Notes: generated by a model not told the origin, from the sequence alone. A stretch of DNA of 64,000 nt from Actinoplanes solisilvae (GCF_003999975.1 NZ_RJAC01000001.1:310001-374000), one strand, 5' to 3'; shown: positions 8,549 to 21,851, numbered from the stretch's first letter. Numbers and translations: made by a program.

Positions 8549-10048
8549 TCAGGCCGCGCCGAGGCGCGACAGGATCAGGTCGCGAACCGTCTTGGCGTCG
8601 GCCTGGCCGCGGGTGGTCTTCATGACCGCGCCGACCAGGGCACCCGCCGCGGCGACCTTGCCGTCACGGATCTTGGCAGCGATGTCGGGGTTGGCGGCGA
8701 TCGCCTCGTCGACCGCGGCGGTCAGCGCGCCCGTGTCGGAGACGACTCCGAGGCCTCGGGCGGCCATGACCTCGGCCGGGTCGCCCTCGCCCTCGACGAC
8801 GCCCTCGAGCACCTGGCGGGCCAGCTTGTCGTTGAGCTTGCCCTCGTCGACCAGCTTCTGCAGGGCGGCGACCTGGACCGGCGTGGCGCCCACGGCGGCC
8901 AGCTCGATGTTGCCCTCGTTGGCGCGGCGGGCCAGCTCGCCCATCCACCACTTGCGCGCGCCGGCCGGCGACGAACCGGCGGCGATGGTCTCCTCGATCA
9001 GCTCGACAGCGCCGGCGTTGGCCACCGACTCCATGTCGATCGCGCTGATGCCCCAGTCCTCACGCAGCCGGGCCCGCTTGCTGCTCGGCTTCTCGGGCAG
9101 GGCGGCCTTGAGCTCGGCGACCCAGGCCGGGTCGGGCGCGATCGGCACCAGGTCGGGCTCGGGGAAGTAGCGGTAGTCGGTCGCCGTCTCCTTCGAGCGG
9201 CCGGGCCGGGTGTCGCCGGTCGTCTCCTGGAAGTGCCGGGTCTCCTGGAAGATCCGGATGCCCTCGTCGAGCAGGCCGGTCTGGCGGATGATCTCGGAAC
9301 GGACCGCACGCTCGACCGACCGCAGCGAGTTCACGTTCTTGGTCTCGGTGCGGGTGCCCCACTCCTCGCCCGGCTTGTTCAGCGAGGTGTTCACGTCGCA
9401 GCGCAGCGAGCCCTGCTCCATGCGCACGTCGGAGACGCCCAGCGAACGGATGATGTCGCGCAGTTCGGCGACGTAGGCCTTGGCCACCTCGGGAGCGAGC
9501 GCGCCCAGCCCGGGAACCGGCTTGGTCACGATCTCGACAAGCGGGATGCCGGCGCGGTTGTAGTCGACCAGCGACTCGGTGGCGCCGTGGATGCGGCCGG
9601 TCGCGCCGCCGACGTGCAGGGTCTTGCCGGTGTCTTCCTCGAGGTGCACCCGCTCGATCTCGACCCGGTAGGTCTTGCCCTCGACCTCGACGTCGACGAA
9701 GCCGTCGACACAGAGAGGCTCGTCGTACTGCGAGGTCTGAAAGTTCTTCGGCATGTCGGGGTAGAAGTAGTTCTTCCGCGCCATGCGGCACCACGCGGCG
9801 ATGTCGCAGTTGAGCGCGAGGCCGATGCGGATGGTCGCCTCGATGCCCGCGCGGTTGGCCACCGGCAGCGCGCCGGGCAGGCCCAGGCAGACCGGGCAGA
9901 CCTGGGTGTTCGGCTCGGCGCCGAACTCGGTGCGGCAGCCACAGAACATCTTCGTGGCCGTGCCCAGCTCGACGTGGGTCTCGAGGCCGATGACCGGCTC
10001 GTAACGCGAGACGGCGTCCTCGTAGGTGGGCAGCGCGGTGGTCGTCAT
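8549..10048 (-). CDS. gatB: Asp/Glu-tRNA(Asn/Gln) amidotransferase subunit B
   Basis: The 499-residue GatB subunit of the amidotransferase that turns Glu-tRNA(Gln) (and Asp-tRNA(Asn)) into the cognate amide. It shows the N-terminal [13 protein letters not shown] block, the Cys pairs MFCGCR and CPVCLG of the zinc site, [14 protein letters not shown] and a C-terminal YqeY-like tail. The ATG at 10048 has GGAG eight bases upstream. It is separated from gatCA by an unrelated peptidase gene on the other strand rather than sitting in the common gatCAB order. Confidence 0.97.
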   Translation of the reverse strand: MTTTALPTYEDAVSRYEPVIGLETHVELGTATKMFCGCRTEFGAEPNTQVCPVCLGLPGALPVANRAGIEATIRIGLALNCDIAAWCRMARKNYFYPDMPKNFQTSQYDEPLCVDGFVDVEVEGKTYRVEIERVHLEEDTGKTLHVGGATGRIHGATESLVDYNRAGIPLVEIVTKPVPGLGALAPEVAKAYVAELRDIIRSLGVSDVRMEQGSLRCDVNTSLNKPGEEWGTRTETKNVNSLRSVERAVRSEIIRQTGLLDEGIRIFQETRHFQETTGDTRPGRSKETATDYRYFPEPDLVPIAPDPAWVAELKAALPEKPSSKRARLREDWGISAIDMESVANAGAVELIEETIAAGSSPAGARKWWMGELARRANEGNIELAAVGATPVQVAALQKLVDEGKLNDKLARQVLEGVVEGEGDPAEVMAARGLGVVSDTGALTAAVDEAIAANPDIAAKIRDGKVAAAGALVGAVMKTTRGQADAKTVRDLILSRLGAA

Positions 10049-10168
10049 GCGGTGGGCTCCCAGGACTGTCGACTTCAACAGCTTCCAGACTAGTGGGCCC
10101 GACCGACGGAAGTTCGCTGACCCACAGGCTGCCCCCACACGTGAAGATCATTTGTGTACGGTCCCGCC

Positions 10169-11620
10169 ATGCAACGCCTCCCACTCGTCGTCGCCGCCCT
10201 CACCGCGGCCAGCCTTCTCACCGCGTGCGACGACGGCAAGACCAGCACCGCCACCCCCACCACCTCGGCCTCCAGCGCTGCTCAGGCCGCCCCGGCCGTC
10301 GACTACGCGGCGTGGAGCAAGGGCACGTCCACCCCGGTCGCCGACAAGCTGTATCCACAGCACGGCACCGCCGCCCTCGACGTGCTGCACTATGACCTGC
10401 AACTCACCTGGCAGCCTCAGCAGAAAAACCTGAAGGGCACCGCGACGCTGCGGATCCGGCCCACGGCCGACGCGACCGAGATCAAGCTCGACTTCAAGCC
10501 GTATGCCCTGGACGAGGTCACGGTCGACGGCGCGGCCGCCAAGGCGACGGTCGTCAAGGAGAAGCTGGTCGTCCCGGCCGCCGTCAGCAAGGACAAGCCG
10601 GTCACGCTCGTGGTCGGCTATCACGGCAAGCCCGCCACCACCCCGATGCCGTCGCACCGATCCGACACCGAGCCCCTCGGACTGACGATCACCAAGGAGG
10701 GCGGCCTCTGGACGATGCAGGAGCCTTGGGGCGCCTACACGTGGTATCCAGCCAATGACCAGCCCTCCGACAAGGCGCTCTACGACATCGCGGTGACCGT
10801 GCCGGCCGGCTGGTCCGCGATCGCTGCCGGCACCCCGGCCGGGCAGGACGGCACCACGTTCCGCTACCGCAGCACCGACCCGATGGCGAGCTACCTGCAG
10901 ACCCTGGCTGTCGGCAAATACAAGAAGGTCAGCGCCAAGGGCCCGCGCGGCATCCCGCTGACCTACTGGTACCGGCCGGGCAAGGATGAGAAGTTCGTGC
11001 CGTCGCTGAAGAAGTCGCCGGCCTACCTGAGCTTCCTGGAGAAGCGGTTCGGGCCCTACCCGTTCCCCAGCGGCGGCATCGTCCTCGTCGACTCGGCCTC
11101 CGGCATGGAGACCCAACAGATGATCACGATGGGTGCCAAGACCACGAAGTTCGACAAGCAGGCCTACGAGGAGGACCTGCTCCACGAGTACGCCCACCAC
11201 TGGTTCGGCGACACGGTGACTCCCTCGACCTGGACCGACCTGTGGCTCAGTGAGGGCTGGGCGACCTACGTGCAGTACCTCTACGGGCAGGAGGTGCTGA
11301 AGTACAGCGACAAGGAGCTCGAGGACTTTCTTCGCCAACGGGACGCCGAGCTGCGCAAGAAGCTGGGCCCGCCCGGTTCGCCCAAGGCGGCCAACTTCGC
11401 CGAGAGCAATGTCTATATCTGCCCGGCGGGGATGCTCAAGGAGCTGAACGACGCGCTCGGCGACGCGAAGTTCTTCGCCCTCGGCCGCGCCTGGGTGCAG
11501 ACCCAGAAGAACACCCAGCAGACGCGGGCGTCGTTCATCACCTTCGTCAACAAGCAGACCGGCCGCGACTTCACCAACCTGATCAACACCTGGCTCGACT
11601 CGAAGTCCACGCCGAAGTGA
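10169..11620 (+). CDS. M1-family zinc metallopeptidase lipoprotein
   Basis: About 483 residues, exported as a lipoprotein (LLTAC lipobox, Cys at about residue 20, followed by a Thr/Ser/Ala linker). The gluzincin site is complete: HEYAHHWFGD with the second glutamate in LWLSEGWA. The exopeptidase motif GxMEN reads GMETQ, so the usual Asn is Thr. A Tyr of the VY-x-G-A type is present as NVYICPAGML. It lacks the long C-terminal helical domain of PepN, so it is a short M1 form. ATG at 10169; a GTG 15 bases upstream is an alternative. Confidence 0.87.
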   Translation: MQRLPLVVAALTAASLLTACDDGKTSTATPTTSASSAAQAAPAVDYAAWSKGTSTPVADKLYPQHGTAALDVLHYDLQLTWQPQQKNLKGTATLRIRPTADATEIKLDFKPYALDEVTVDGAAAKATVVKEKLVVPAAVSKDKPVTLVVGYHGKPATTPMPSHRSDTEPLGLTITKEGGLWTMQEPWGAYTWYPANDQPSDKALYDIAVTVPAGWSAIAAGTPAGQDGTTFRYRSTDPMASYLQTLAVGKYKKVSAKGPRGIPLTYWYRPGKDEKFVPSLKKSPAYLSFLEKRFGPYPFPSGGIVLVDSASGMETQQMITMGAKTTKFDKQAYEEDLLHEYAHHWFGDTVTPSTWTDLWLSEGWATYVQYLYGQEVLKYSDKELEDFLRQRDAELRKKLGPPGSPKAANFAESNVYICPAGMLKELNDALGDAKFFALGRAWVQTQKNTQQTRASFITFVNKQTGRDFTNLINTWLDSKSTPK

Positions 11621-11624
11621 AGCT

Positions 11625-11659
11625 CGGGCCGCCCGACACTCACGGTGCCGGGCGGCCCG
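11625..11659. terminator. Bidirectional hairpin between convergent genes
   Basis: CGGGCCGCCCG (11625-11635) pairs perfectly with CGGGCGGCCCG (11649-11659), an 11-bp stem with a 13-base loop. It starts five bases after the M1 peptidase stop and lies ten bases from the gatA stop, so it could serve both strands. Confidence 0.7.
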
Positions 11660-11668
11660 CCTCGCTCG

Positions 11669-13132
11669 TCAGAGGGCCGGCGGCGTGAAGGTGCCCACCG
11701 CGGACTCGAGCGCCGCGGCCACCCGGTACATGCGGTCGTCGGCCATCGTCGGCGCCATCACCTGGAAGCCGACCGGCAGGCCCTCGGAGAGCCCGCAGGG
11801 CACCGAGATCGCCGGACCGCCGTACAGGTTGGTCGGGATGGTGAAGAGGTCGGCCAGGTACATCTGGTAGGGGTCGGAGGTGCGCGAGCCGAACGGGAAC
11901 GCCACGAACGGCGTGGTCGGCGAGACGAGCACGTCGACCCGCTCGAACGCCGACTCGAAGTCGCGCGTGATCAGCGTGCGCACCTTCTGCGCCTGTCCGT
12001 AGTAGGCGTCGTAGTAGCCGCTGGACAGCGCGTACGTCCCCAGGATGATGCGCCGCTTCACCTCGGGACCGAAACCGGCCTCGCGGGTCAGCGACATGAC
12101 CTCTTCCAGCGAACGGTTGCCGTCGTCGCCGACGCGCAGGCCGTAGCGCACGCCGTCGAAGCGGGCCAGGTTCGACGACGCCTCGCTCGGGGCGATCAGG
12201 TAGTAGGCCGGCAACGCGTACTGGAAGTGGGGGCAGGACACCTCGACGACCTCGGCGCCCAGCTTGACCAGCGCCTCGAGCGACTCGTGGAACGCGCTCA
12301 GCACACCCGGCTCGCTGCCGTCGCCGGCGAACTCCTTGACGATGCCGAGCTTGACGCCGCTCAGGTCGCCGGTGGCGCCGAGACGGGCCGCGCCGACCAC
12401 GTCGGGAACCGGCTTCGGGATCGAGGTGGAGTCGCGCCAGTCGTGCCCGGCGATCACCGAGTGGAGCAGCGCGGCGTCTTCCACCGTACGGGCGCAGGGC
12501 CCGGGGGTGTCGAGCGACGACGAGAAGGCGATGAGTCCGTAGCGGGAGGTGCCACCGTAGGTCGGCTTGGCCCCGACCGTGCCGGTGACCGCGCCGGGCT
12601 GACGGATCGAGCCGCCGGTGTCGGTGCCGATGGCGAGCGGCGCCTCGTAGGCGGCCAGCGACGCCGAGCTGCCACCGCCGGAACCGCCCGGGATGCGACC
12701 GAGGTCCCACGGGTTCTTCGTCGCGCCGTAGGCCGAGTATTCGGTGGACGAGCCCATCGCGAACTCGTCCATGTTGGTCTTGCCGAGCATCGGCAGACCG
12801 GCCGCGCGCAGCCGCTCGACGATCGTCGCGTCGTAGGGCGGGCGCCAGCCCTCGAGGATCTTCGAGGCGGCGGTCGTCGGCACACCCTTGGTGGCGACGA
12901 TGTCCTTCACGGCGATCGGCACGCCGGCCAGCGGACCGGTCACCTCACCGCGGTCGACGGCGGCGGCGGCGGCCAGCGCGCCCTCACGGTCGACGTGCAG
13001 GAAGGCGTGCACCTGGTCGTCGACGGCAGCGATGCGGTCGAGGTGGGCGGTGGTGACCTCGACAGCCGAGGCCTCCTTGCCGGCGATCGCCTTGGCGAGC
13101 TGCGCCGCCGACATCTTGGTCAGGTCAGACAC
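11669..13132 (-). CDS. gatA: Asp/Glu-tRNA(Asn/Gln) amidotransferase subunit A
   Basis: The 487-residue amidase subunit, which releases ammonia from glutamine for GatB. The Ser-cisSer-Lys triad is visible: Lys in GVPIAVKDI, the glycine/serine-rich stretch in [10 protein letters not shown], and the nucleophile in [10 protein letters not shown]. It begins four bases after the gatC stop, so the two form a coupled operon. Length and start ([13 protein letters not shown]) match the family. Confidence 0.97.
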   Translation of the reverse strand: MSDLTKMSAAQLAKAIAGKEASAVEVTTAHLDRIAAVDDQVHAFLHVDREGALAAAAAVDRGEVTGPLAGVPIAVKDIVATKGVPTTAASKILEGWRPPYDATIVERLRAAGLPMLGKTNMDEFAMGSSTEYSAYGATKNPWDLGRIPGGSGGGSSASLAAYEAPLAIGTDTGGSIRQPGAVTGTVGAKPTYGGTSRYGLIAFSSSLDTPGPCARTVEDAALLHSVIAGHDWRDSTSIPKPVPDVVGAARLGATGDLSGVKLGIVKEFAGDGSEPGVLSAFHESLEALVKLGAEVVEVSCPHFQYALPAYYLIAPSEASSNLARFDGVRYGLRVGDDGNRSLEEVMSLTREAGFGPEVKRRIILGTYALSSGYYDAYYGQAQKVRTLITRDFESAFERVDVLVSPTTPFVAFPFGSRTSDPYQMYLADLFTIPTNLYGGPAISVPCGLSEGLPVGFQVMAPTMADDRMYRVAAALESAVGTFTPPAL

Positions 13133-13136
13133 GGCG

Positions 13137-13436
13137 TCAGTCCTCCTCGTCCAGGATCCGCGGCACCCGGAACCGGCCCTCGAACGCGTCGGGTGCGCCC
13201 GAAAGCGCTTCCTCCTGCGTCAGGCAGGGCACGGGAACGTCGTCGCGATAAACATTGGTCAGCGGCACCGAGTGAGAGGTCGGCGGGATGTCGTCGGCGG
13301 CCACCTCACCGATCCGGGCCACGGACTGCAGGATCACGTCGAGCTGCCCCGCGAACCGGTCCAGTTCCTCCTCGGTCACGGCGAGCCGCGACAGGCGCGC
13401 GAGATGCGCGACCTCTTCGCGGGAGATGGCGGCCAT
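13137..13436 (-). CDS. gatC: Asp/Glu-tRNA(Asn/Gln) amidotransferase subunit C
   Basis: A 99-residue GatC, the small subunit that bridges GatA and GatB. The N terminus [20 protein letters not shown] and the C-terminal LREDV-like segment ([11 protein letters not shown]) fit the family. The ATG at 13436 follows an AGGGGCAGG ribosome site. The frame extends upstream to 13496 but that part is not GatC-like. A TAGACT hexamer on the minus strand at 13475-13480 is a possible -10 box. Confidence 0.95.
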   Translation of the reverse strand: MAAISREEVAHLARLSRLAVTEEELDRFAGQLDVILQSVARIGEVAADDIPPTSHSVPLTNVYRDDVPVPCLTQEEALSGAPDAFEGRFRVPRILDEED

Positions 13437-13865
13437 CCTGCCCCTACTTTCTCGAATCCAATGCTGACGGGTGGAGTCTATTTCGCTGTCCTTCACGGGC
13501 TGTCGCCGGGACGCTTCATGTCACACCCCCAAAATCAACTTCGAGGTGTCGTAGCGGGGTGGTGGGTGCGGACCGTCGCTCACGCCGAGGGCCCGGGCGG
13601 GCCGAGCAGGGCGCTGCGCGCCCAGAACGCTCACCCCACCCGGGCGGCCTGCGTAAGTGGTAACGCCCAACCCCAAACCATCCCGTCCCGCCGTGTGCCG
13701 CCCGAAGAACGCGGATCGCGGCCTCACTCGCAAGACGGAATTTAGGGGTAATGCGCGTTTGGAGGCATGTGCCGATTTGATAACAGCGATGTGGTTTTGC
13801 GGTGAATTGAGCGGGTGGATCTATCGTGAGAACGGTTGGTTGGCCGGAGCCATGGTGGAGGTCGC
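13437..13865. other. 429-bp divergent intergenic region
   Basis: This gap between gatC (minus) and the GGDEF/EAL gene (plus) should hold both promoters. The part from about 13738 to 13840 is clearly more AT-rich than its surroundings. The minus-strand TAGACT at 13475-13480 could serve gatC. Short open frames here have poor codon use and no ribosome sites, and I see no tRNA, riboswitch or strong hairpin. Confidence 0.5.
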
Positions 13866-15947
13866 ATGGACGCCGCACGTCCCCGCACTTCCGCGGCGAG
13901 CCCGGCGTCCTCCGGGCACCGGCCGCCGGACGGTGACGGCCCCCGTCGGCGGCGCGCCCTGATCGTCACGGCGGTGCTGGTGGCGGCGGCCAACGCTCTG
14001 CTGTGGGCCGTCCAGCGCGACACGTTCGCCGCGCTCCCCAGCGCGTACTGGCTCATGGGTCTTCTCGCCGTGATCGTCGACGCGCGGCCCTATGTCGTGG
14101 CCAACCGCCGGGCCACCTCGGTCATCCTGCCGTCCATCTGTTTCACCTTCGCCATCGCGCTGGCCTGGGGATACGTCCCCGCCCTGGCCGTGCAACTGCT
14201 CGCGGTCACGGTCGCCGGCGTGCGCATGCGGCACTCCCCGCAGCGCACCCTGCACCTGGCCGTGCAGCACGCGGTCGCGCTGGGCGCGGCCACCCTCGTC
14301 GCAAACCTGGTGTCGCTGCGCATCGGCCCCGGCCCCGACTGGCACGACGCCTTGTTCACGGTCGCGGCGGCCGGCGCCTGGATCGTCGCCCGCTACGGGC
14401 TGGCCGCCGTCGTCGCCCGCTCGATGGCCGACCGCCCGGGTCCCCGGCTGCGGCGCCTCCAGCGGCTGCGACGGCTGCGACGGGCCGGTGTCGAGGTGCT
14501 GGCCACCGCCGCGCTGCTGTTGCTCGGTCCGGTGGTGCTGGCCACGGCCCAGGTCGGACTGGCCTTCGTGCCGCTGGTCCTGCTCGCGCTGCACGCCGTC
14601 CACCGCATGGTGCGGTCGTCGGGCGAGTTCGAGCGCGCCTCCCGCGTGGACGCCCTGACCGGCCTGCCCAACCGGCGCGCCCTGCACGCGGCCGTGCTCT
14701 CCCAGGCCAAGGGCCGGCGGCTCGCGCTCCTGCTGCTCGACCTCGACCGCTTCCGCACGGTGAACGACGCTCTCGGCCACGGCGTGGGCGACCGCCTGCT
14801 GGTCGAGGTCGCGCACCGCCTGGCCGAGGTGGTACCCGCTCACGACCTGGTCGTGCGGCTCGGCGGCGACGAGTTCGCCGTGCTCGCCACCCGCGTCGAC
14901 GGCCCGCCCGCCGCCCGCCGCGTCGCCGACCACCTGACCGAGTCGCTGAACCGGCCGTTCACCCTGGACGGCACCCCCATCGACGTGACCGCCTCGATCG
15001 GCATAGCCCTGCAACGCGACCCCGGCGGCGACGGCACGACGCTGCTGCGCGAGGCAGAATCAGCCATGTACGACGCCAAGCAGCGCGGCGACCAGGTCGC
15101 GATCTACGGCCCCGACGCCCCGCACCACACCCCCGACCGCCTGACCCTGCTGGCCGATCTGCGGCACGCGCTGCGCTCGGACAGCGACGACGACGGGATC
15201 ACGCTCTTCTACCAGCCCCAGATCGCCATCGCGACGGGCGAGGTGGTCGGCGTCGAGGCCCTGCTGCGCTGGCGGCACCCGGAACGCGGCCTGGTCGGTC
15301 CCGACGAACTCATCCGCGTCGCCGAGCCGACCCCGGTGATGCGCCTGCTCACCAGCCGCGTCCTGCACGAGGTGGTGGCCCAGGTGGCGTCCTGGCGCGA
15401 CGCGGGCCGCCCGCTGCGCGCCGCGGTCAACGTGAGCGTGCGCGACCTGCACGCGGGCGACATCGCCGACCGCGTCGACAGCCTGCTCCAGCAGTACGCG
15501 GTCCCGCCCGACCTGCTCCAGCTGGAGATCACCGAGAGCGCCCTGATGGCCGACCCGCATCGCGTCCTCAGCACGATCACCCGCCTGGACCGCATGGGCA
15601 TCGCCATCTCGCTGGACGATTTCGGCACCGGTTACTCGTCGCTGCAGCATCTGCGCCGCCTCCCCCTCGCGGAGGTCAAGATCGATCGCAGCTTCGTCCT
15701 CGGCATGTCCGCCGACCGCGGCGACGCCGCCATCGTGCGCTCTGTCATCGACCTGGCCGAGGCCCTGGGCCTGCGCGCGGTGGCCGAGGGCGTGGAGGAC
15801 GAACGCACCTGGCGCATCCTCGCCGAGGCGGGCTGCCACGCCGCCCAGGGCTGGTTCCACGCCCGCCCGATGCCCGCCCCCGAGCTCAGCGAATGGCTGA
15901 CCCGCTACCGCCCGCTGCGCCCGGCCCTCCCTGCCGCGACGAAGTAA
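13866..15947 (+). CDS. Membrane GGDEF-EAL cyclic-di-GMP protein
   Basis: A 693-residue protein with about six membrane helices in the first 250 residues, then GGDEF (intact at 333-337) and EAL (464-466) domains. Unlike the other GGDEF/EAL protein in this window, the EAL domain keeps ITES, DDFGTGYSSL, VKIDRSF and AEGVE, so phosphodiesterase activity is expected; the GGDEF may be a cyclase or a GTP sensor. There is no PAS domain. The ATG at 13866 has GGAGG six bases upstream; the frame opens at a TTG at 13836. It is convergent with ligA, 12 bases apart. Confidence 0.93.
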   Translation: MDAARPRTSAASPASSGHRPPDGDGPRRRRALIVTAVLVAAANALLWAVQRDTFAALPSAYWLMGLLAVIVDARPYVVANRRATSVILPSICFTFAIALAWGYVPALAVQLLAVTVAGVRMRHSPQRTLHLAVQHAVALGAATLVANLVSLRIGPGPDWHDALFTVAAAGAWIVARYGLAAVVARSMADRPGPRLRRLQRLRRLRRAGVEVLATAALLLLGPVVLATAQVGLAFVPLVLLALHAVHRMVRSSGEFERASRVDALTGLPNRRALHAAVLSQAKGRRLALLLLDLDRFRTVNDALGHGVGDRLLVEVAHRLAEVVPAHDLVVRLGGDEFAVLATRVDGPPAARRVADHLTESLNRPFTLDGTPIDVTASIGIALQRDPGGDGTTLLREAESAMYDAKQRGDQVAIYGPDAPHHTPDRLTLLADLRHALRSDSDDDGITLFYQPQIAIATGEVVGVEALLRWRHPERGLVGPDELIRVAEPTPVMRLLTSRVLHEVVAQVASWRDAGRPLRAAVNVSVRDLHAGDIADRVDSLLQQYAVPPDLLQLEITESALMADPHRVLSTITRLDRMGIAISLDDFGTGYSSLQHLRRLPLAEVKIDRSFVLGMSADRGDAAIVRSVIDLAEALGLRAVAEGVEDERTWRILAEAGCHAAQGWFHARPMPAPELSEWLTRYRPLRPALPAATK

Positions 15948-15959
15948 CCCGCGCGGCGG

Positions 15960-18329
<2,370 letters not shown>

Positions 18330-18330
18330 C

Positions 18331-18389
18331 TAGGGCCTGTTGGCTTGAGGCCTCGTCCGCGGCCCGGCACCATTCCAAAACAGGCCCTA
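18331..18389. repeat. 11-bp inverted repeat upstream of ligA
   Basis: TAGGGCCTGTT (18331-18341) and AACAGGCCCTA (18379-18389) are perfect inverted copies with a 37-bp spacer, directly before the ligA start and after the MetE-like gene stop at 18455. It could be a terminator for the MetE-like gene, a leader structure or a small element's ends. Confidence 0.5.
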
Positions 18390-18454
18390 CGCGGAACGGT
18401 AGTCGCCACCCCTGACATTTTTCGCCCGGCGCGACGGCACAACCCGCAGGTTGA

Positions 18455-19465
18455 TCAGACCTCGGCCAGCCGTCGCCCGGCCTCGCGGCAGGCCGTCAGC
18501 GCGGCCCGCGCGTAAGCCGGCGAGGCGCCCGCCAGACCGCAGGCCGGCGTGATCACCACCTGTTGCGGCAGCCGCGACGGCGCGAACCCGAGCCGTTTCC
18601 ACAGCGTCGAGACCCGCTCGGCGACCTTCTTGCCGTCGACACCCCCGGACGGCGAGGTCAAGGCCGCGGACGGGGCGGTGGGCACGACTCCGGCGAAGAG
18701 ACCGAGCCCCGCCTCGAGCGCCTCCCCCAGCGGGTCAAGATCTTTGAGCAGCGACAGGTCGAGCGCCACGGCAGCGGCCCGCGCATCACGGAAGACCGGC
18801 AGCGGCACGCCCGCAGCGCAGCAGTGCGCGATCACCGGCGCCCCCACGGCCTCGACCACCTCGCGCAGCACCGACGCCGCGTCGGGCCCCGGCACGACCC
18901 GGTAGGACCCCAGCCCGCTCTCGGTCGGGACCCGGCCGGCCAGCACCGCCGGCAGCGACGGCTCGTCGAGCTGCAGCAGCACCTCGGCCCGCGGGAGCCG
19001 CTTGCGAACGTCATCGACGTGCCGCCGCAGGCCCTCGGCCAGCGAGGCGGTCAGGTCGCGCACCGCTCCGGCGTCACGCAGCAGCCGCCCGCCGATCGGG
19101 CGGTCGATGCTCGCGGCCAGCGTCCACGGCCCGGCCGACTGGATCTTCAGGGGGCCGGAGTAGGCATCGCCCTGCTCGGTGAGCTGGTCGAGATCGCGTT
19201 CGAGCAGGTCGGCTGTGCGGCGCGCGTCTTGCCCGGGGCGGGGGGCCACCTGCCAGCGACCGGCGTAGAGCTGCACCGGCAGGTCGACCAGGAACCCGGC
19301 GCTGCGCCCGATGATGTCGGCCCCCGGCCCCCGCGCCGGCAGCTCGGCCAGGTGGGGCAGGTCGGGCAGTTCGCCGAAGACGACGCGCTGGGCCTCGGCG
19401 ATGTCGGTGCCGGGGAGCGACCCGATGCCGGTGGCCGAGCCCGCCGCCCACGGGAAGTCAGGCAC
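18455..19465 (-). CDS. MetE-core (cobalamin-independent methionine synthase-like) protein
   Basis: A 336-residue single-domain member of the MetE/UROD superfamily, corresponding to the catalytic half of MetE. Zinc ligands match: His and Cys in IAHCC and a second Cys in TPACGLAG. Family members without the N-terminal MetE half are known to use simpler methyl donors, so the donor here is open. It starts at GTG 19465 and overlaps the end of mnmA by eight bases, so it is probably translated from the same mRNA as the cysteine desulfurase and mnmA. Confidence 0.8.
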   Translation of the reverse strand: MPDFPWAAGSATGIGSLPGTDIAEAQRVVFGELPDLPHLAELPARGPGADIIGRSAGFLVDLPVQLYAGRWQVAPRPGQDARRTADLLERDLDQLTEQGDAYSGPLKIQSAGPWTLAASIDRPIGGRLLRDAGAVRDLTASLAEGLRRHVDDVRKRLPRAEVLLQLDEPSLPAVLAGRVPTESGLGSYRVVPGPDAASVLREVVEAVGAPVIAHCCAAGVPLPVFRDARAAAVALDLSLLKDLDPLGEALEAGLGLFAGVVPTAPSAALTSPSGGVDGKKVAERVSTLWKRLGFAPSRLPQQVVITPACGLAGASPAYARAALTACREAGRRLAEV

Positions 19466-20558
19466 GCGCCGCCACCAGGGCCTCGGAAGCCACGCCGGCC
19501 GTGATGGTGGCCGAGCCGAGCACGATGTCGCCGCCGGAGTCACGCTGGTAGGCCACGATCGCCTGCCCCGCCGCGACACCCCGCGCGGGCGAGAGCAGCC
19601 GGGCGGTCAGCTCGCCGTCGGCGACGGTCACCACGGCCGGCACGACCTCGCCGTGGGCGCGCAACTGCACGTCGCACTCGACCGGCGTCTCGGCCCCGTG
19701 CCAGATCGCGCGCGAGGCGGTCACGGTGTCGACCTCGAGGTCTTCGCGCGGCCCGACGGTCACTGTGTTGGTCACCGGGGTGATCGACAGCACGTAGCGC
19801 GGGCGCCCGTCGGCGGCCGGCACGCGCAGGTCGAGACCCTTGCGCTGGCCCACCGTGTAGGCGAAGGCGCCGTCGTGGGTGCCGAGGCGCTCGCCCGTGC
19901 GCCCGTCGACGATGTCGCCCGGCGTCGAGCCGAGCTGGCGTTGCAGGAAGCCCTTGGTGTCGCCGTCGGCGATGAAGCAGATGTCGTGGGAGTCGGGCTT
20001 GTCGGCGACCGAGAGACCCCGGCGGGCCGCCTCGTCGCGGACCTGAGCCTTCGTCGAGTCGCCGAGCGGGAAGACCGCGCGGGAGAGCTGGTCGCCGGTG
20101 AGCACGGCCAGCACGTAGGACTGGTCTTTGCCGTCGTCGACGCTGCGGCGCAGCAGGCCGTCGTCGCCGAGGCGGGCGTGGTGGCCGGTGACCACGGCGT
20201 CGAAACCGAGCGCGACAGCCCGGTCGAGCACCGCCTCGAACTTGATCTTCTCGTTGCAGCGCAGGCACGGGTTGGGGGTGCGGCCGGCGGCGTATTCGGC
20301 GACGAAGTCGTCGACGACGTTGGCGTGGAACTGCTCGGCCATGTCCCACACGTAGAAGGGGATGCCGATCACGTCGGCGGCGCGGCGGGCGTCACGGGAG
20401 TCTTCCAGCGTACAGCAGCCCCGCGCGCCCGTCCGATAGGTCTGAGGGTTTCGCGCCAGCGCCAGATGCACCCCGGTGACGTCGTGGCCGGCGTCGTGGG
20501 CGCGCGCGGCGGCGACGGCGGAATCGACGCCGCCCGACATAGCCGCAAGAACTCGCAT
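19458..20558 (-). CDS. mnmA: tRNA-specific 2-thiouridylase MnmA
   Basis: A 366-residue PP-loop enzyme that thiolates U34 of tRNA(Lys), tRNA(Glu) and tRNA(Gln). The ATP loop is MSGGVDS at the N terminus; the catalytic cysteines are Cys101 (CNEKIKF) and the one in SHDICFI. The start at 20558 ([10 protein letters not shown]) fits the family; longer in-frame starts add unrelated residues. The cysteine desulfurase just upstream is the likely sulfur source. Confidence 0.96.
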   Translation of the reverse strand: MRVLAAMSGGVDSAVAAARAHDAGHDVTGVHLALARNPQTYRTGARGCCTLEDSRDARRAADVIGIPFYVWDMAEQFHANVVDDFVAEYAAGRTPNPCLRCNEKIKFEAVLDRAVALGFDAVVTGHHARLGDDGLLRRSVDDGKDQSYVLAVLTGDQLSRAVFPLGDSTKAQVRDEAARRGLSVADKPDSHDICFIADGDTKGFLQRQLGSTPGDIVDGRTGERLGTHDGAFAYTVGQRKGLDLRVPAADGRPRYVLSITPVTNTVTVGPREDLEVDTVTASRAIWHGAETPVECDVQLRAHGEVVPAVVTVADGELTARLLSPARGVAAGQAIVAYQRDSGGDIVLGSATITAGVASEALVAARA

Positions 20559-20612
20559 GACCGCAAGCCTAACCGGGTCGCCGTGTGCACTCGGACGGCC
20601 TGTGGACAACCG

Positions 20613-21788
20613 TCAGCGAGGCGTCTTCCAGGCGGTCGCCCGCCGGGCCCGCTCGATCGCGCCGGGCAGGGCGGCCACCAGAGCGTCGACGTCGGACCGG
20701 GTGCTGGTGTGGCCGAGGCTGAAGCGCAGCGACGAGCGGGCGCGGTCGTCGTCGGCGCCCATCGCGATCAGCACGTGGCTGGGCTGCGAGACGCCGGCCG
20801 AGCAGGCCGACCCGGTCGAGCACGAGATGCCCTGCGCGTCGAGGAGCAGCAGCAACGCGTCGCCCTCGCAGCCGGGGAAGCTGAAGTGAGCATTGCCCGC
20901 GAGCCGGTGCTCAGGGTCACCGTTGAGAATGGCGTCGGGCACCAGCGCACGGACACGGGCCACGAGGTCGTCCCGCAGCGCTCCGACCCTTTCGGCGTAC
21001 GCCGCCTGGCCTTTGACCGTGATTTCGACCGCCGTGGCGAAGGCCGCGACACCGGCCGTGTCGAGCGTGCCCGAGCGCACGTCGCGTTCCTGACCGCCGC
21101 CGTGCAGCAGCGGGGTGCAGGCGATATCGCGGCCGAGCAGCAGCGCGCCCACGCCGACCGGGCCGCCGACCTTGTGTCCGGTGATCGTCATGGCCGCGGC
21201 GCCACTGGCCGAGAAGTCGACCGGGATCTGGCCGAGAGCCTGCACCGCGTCGGTGTGGAAGGGGATGCCCGCCTCGGCGGCGAGGCGCGCGAGCTCGGCC
21301 ACCGGCTGCACCGTGCCGACCTCGTTGTTGGCCCACTGCACGCTGACGACGGCGATTTCTTCCGCGTACGACTGCAGCAGCTCGGCCAGCGACGAAGGGT
21401 CGACCCGCCCACGCGAATCGACAGGTAGCCAGCTCACCTGGGCGCCTTCGTGGGTGCCGAGCCACTCGGCGCTGTCCATGACGGCGTGGTGCTCGACCGA
21501 CGAGGCGACCACGCGGCTGCGGTTGAGGGAACCGGCCCGCCGCGCCCAGAAGATGCCCTTGACCGCGAGGTTGTCGCTCTCGGTGCCGCCGCTGGTGAAG
21601 ATCACCTCGGACGGGCGGGCGCCGAGGGCCGCCGCGATGCGCTCGCGCGACTCCTCGACGAGCCGGCGGGCATGGCGCCCGGAAGCGTGCAGGGACGACG
21701 GGTTACCGACCTCGCGGGCCGCCGCAACGTATGCCGCCAGCGCCTCGTCGAGCATCGGCGTGGTCGCAGCGTGATCCAAGTAGGTCAT
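20613..21788 (-). CDS. Cysteine desulfurase (NifS/IscS type)
   Basis: A 391-residue PLP enzyme that takes sulfur from cysteine. It shows the N-terminal [16 protein letters not shown], the PLP lysine in [10 protein letters not shown], and the active-site Cys in [10 protein letters not shown]. It lies 54 bases upstream of mnmA on the same strand, so its main job is probably to feed MnmA rather than iron-sulfur assembly; no iscU or suf genes are present. It follows a terminator for the etf operon. Confidence 0.94.
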   Translation of the reverse strand: MTYLDHAATTPMLDEALAAYVAAAREVGNPSSLHASGRHARRLVEESRERIAAALGARPSEVIFTSGGTESDNLAVKGIFWARRAGSLNRSRVVASSVEHHAVMDSAEWLGTHEGAQVSWLPVDSRGRVDPSSLAELLQSYAEEIAVVSVQWANNEVGTVQPVAELARLAAEAGIPFHTDAVQALGQIPVDFSASGAAAMTITGHKVGGPVGVGALLLGRDIACTPLLHGGGQERDVRSGTLDTAGVAAFATAVEITVKGQAAYAERVGALRDDLVARVRALVPDAILNGDPEHRLAGNAHFSFPGCEGDALLLLLDAQGISCSTGSACSAGVSQPSHVLIAMGADDDRARSSLRFSLGHTSTRSDVDALVAALPGAIERARRATAWKTPR

Positions 21789-21824
21789 CAGGGCTTCAGC
21801 TTATGCCTCGCCCGGGAACGCGGA

Positions 21825-21851
21825 ACGGCCCGGCGCTGAGCACCGGGCCGT
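21825..21851 (-). terminator. Terminator after etfA
   Basis: ACGGCCCGG (21825-21833) and CCGGGCCGT (21843-21851) form a perfect 9-bp stem with a 9-base loop, 13 bases past the etfA stop and before the cysteine desulfurase start on the same strand. Confidence 0.75.

Noticed and set aside
13521..13733. A 70-codon minus-strand frame in the gap between gatC and the GGDEF/EAL gene
   Set aside because: No ribosome site, Arg/Gly/Pro-rich composition, and poor third-position bias.
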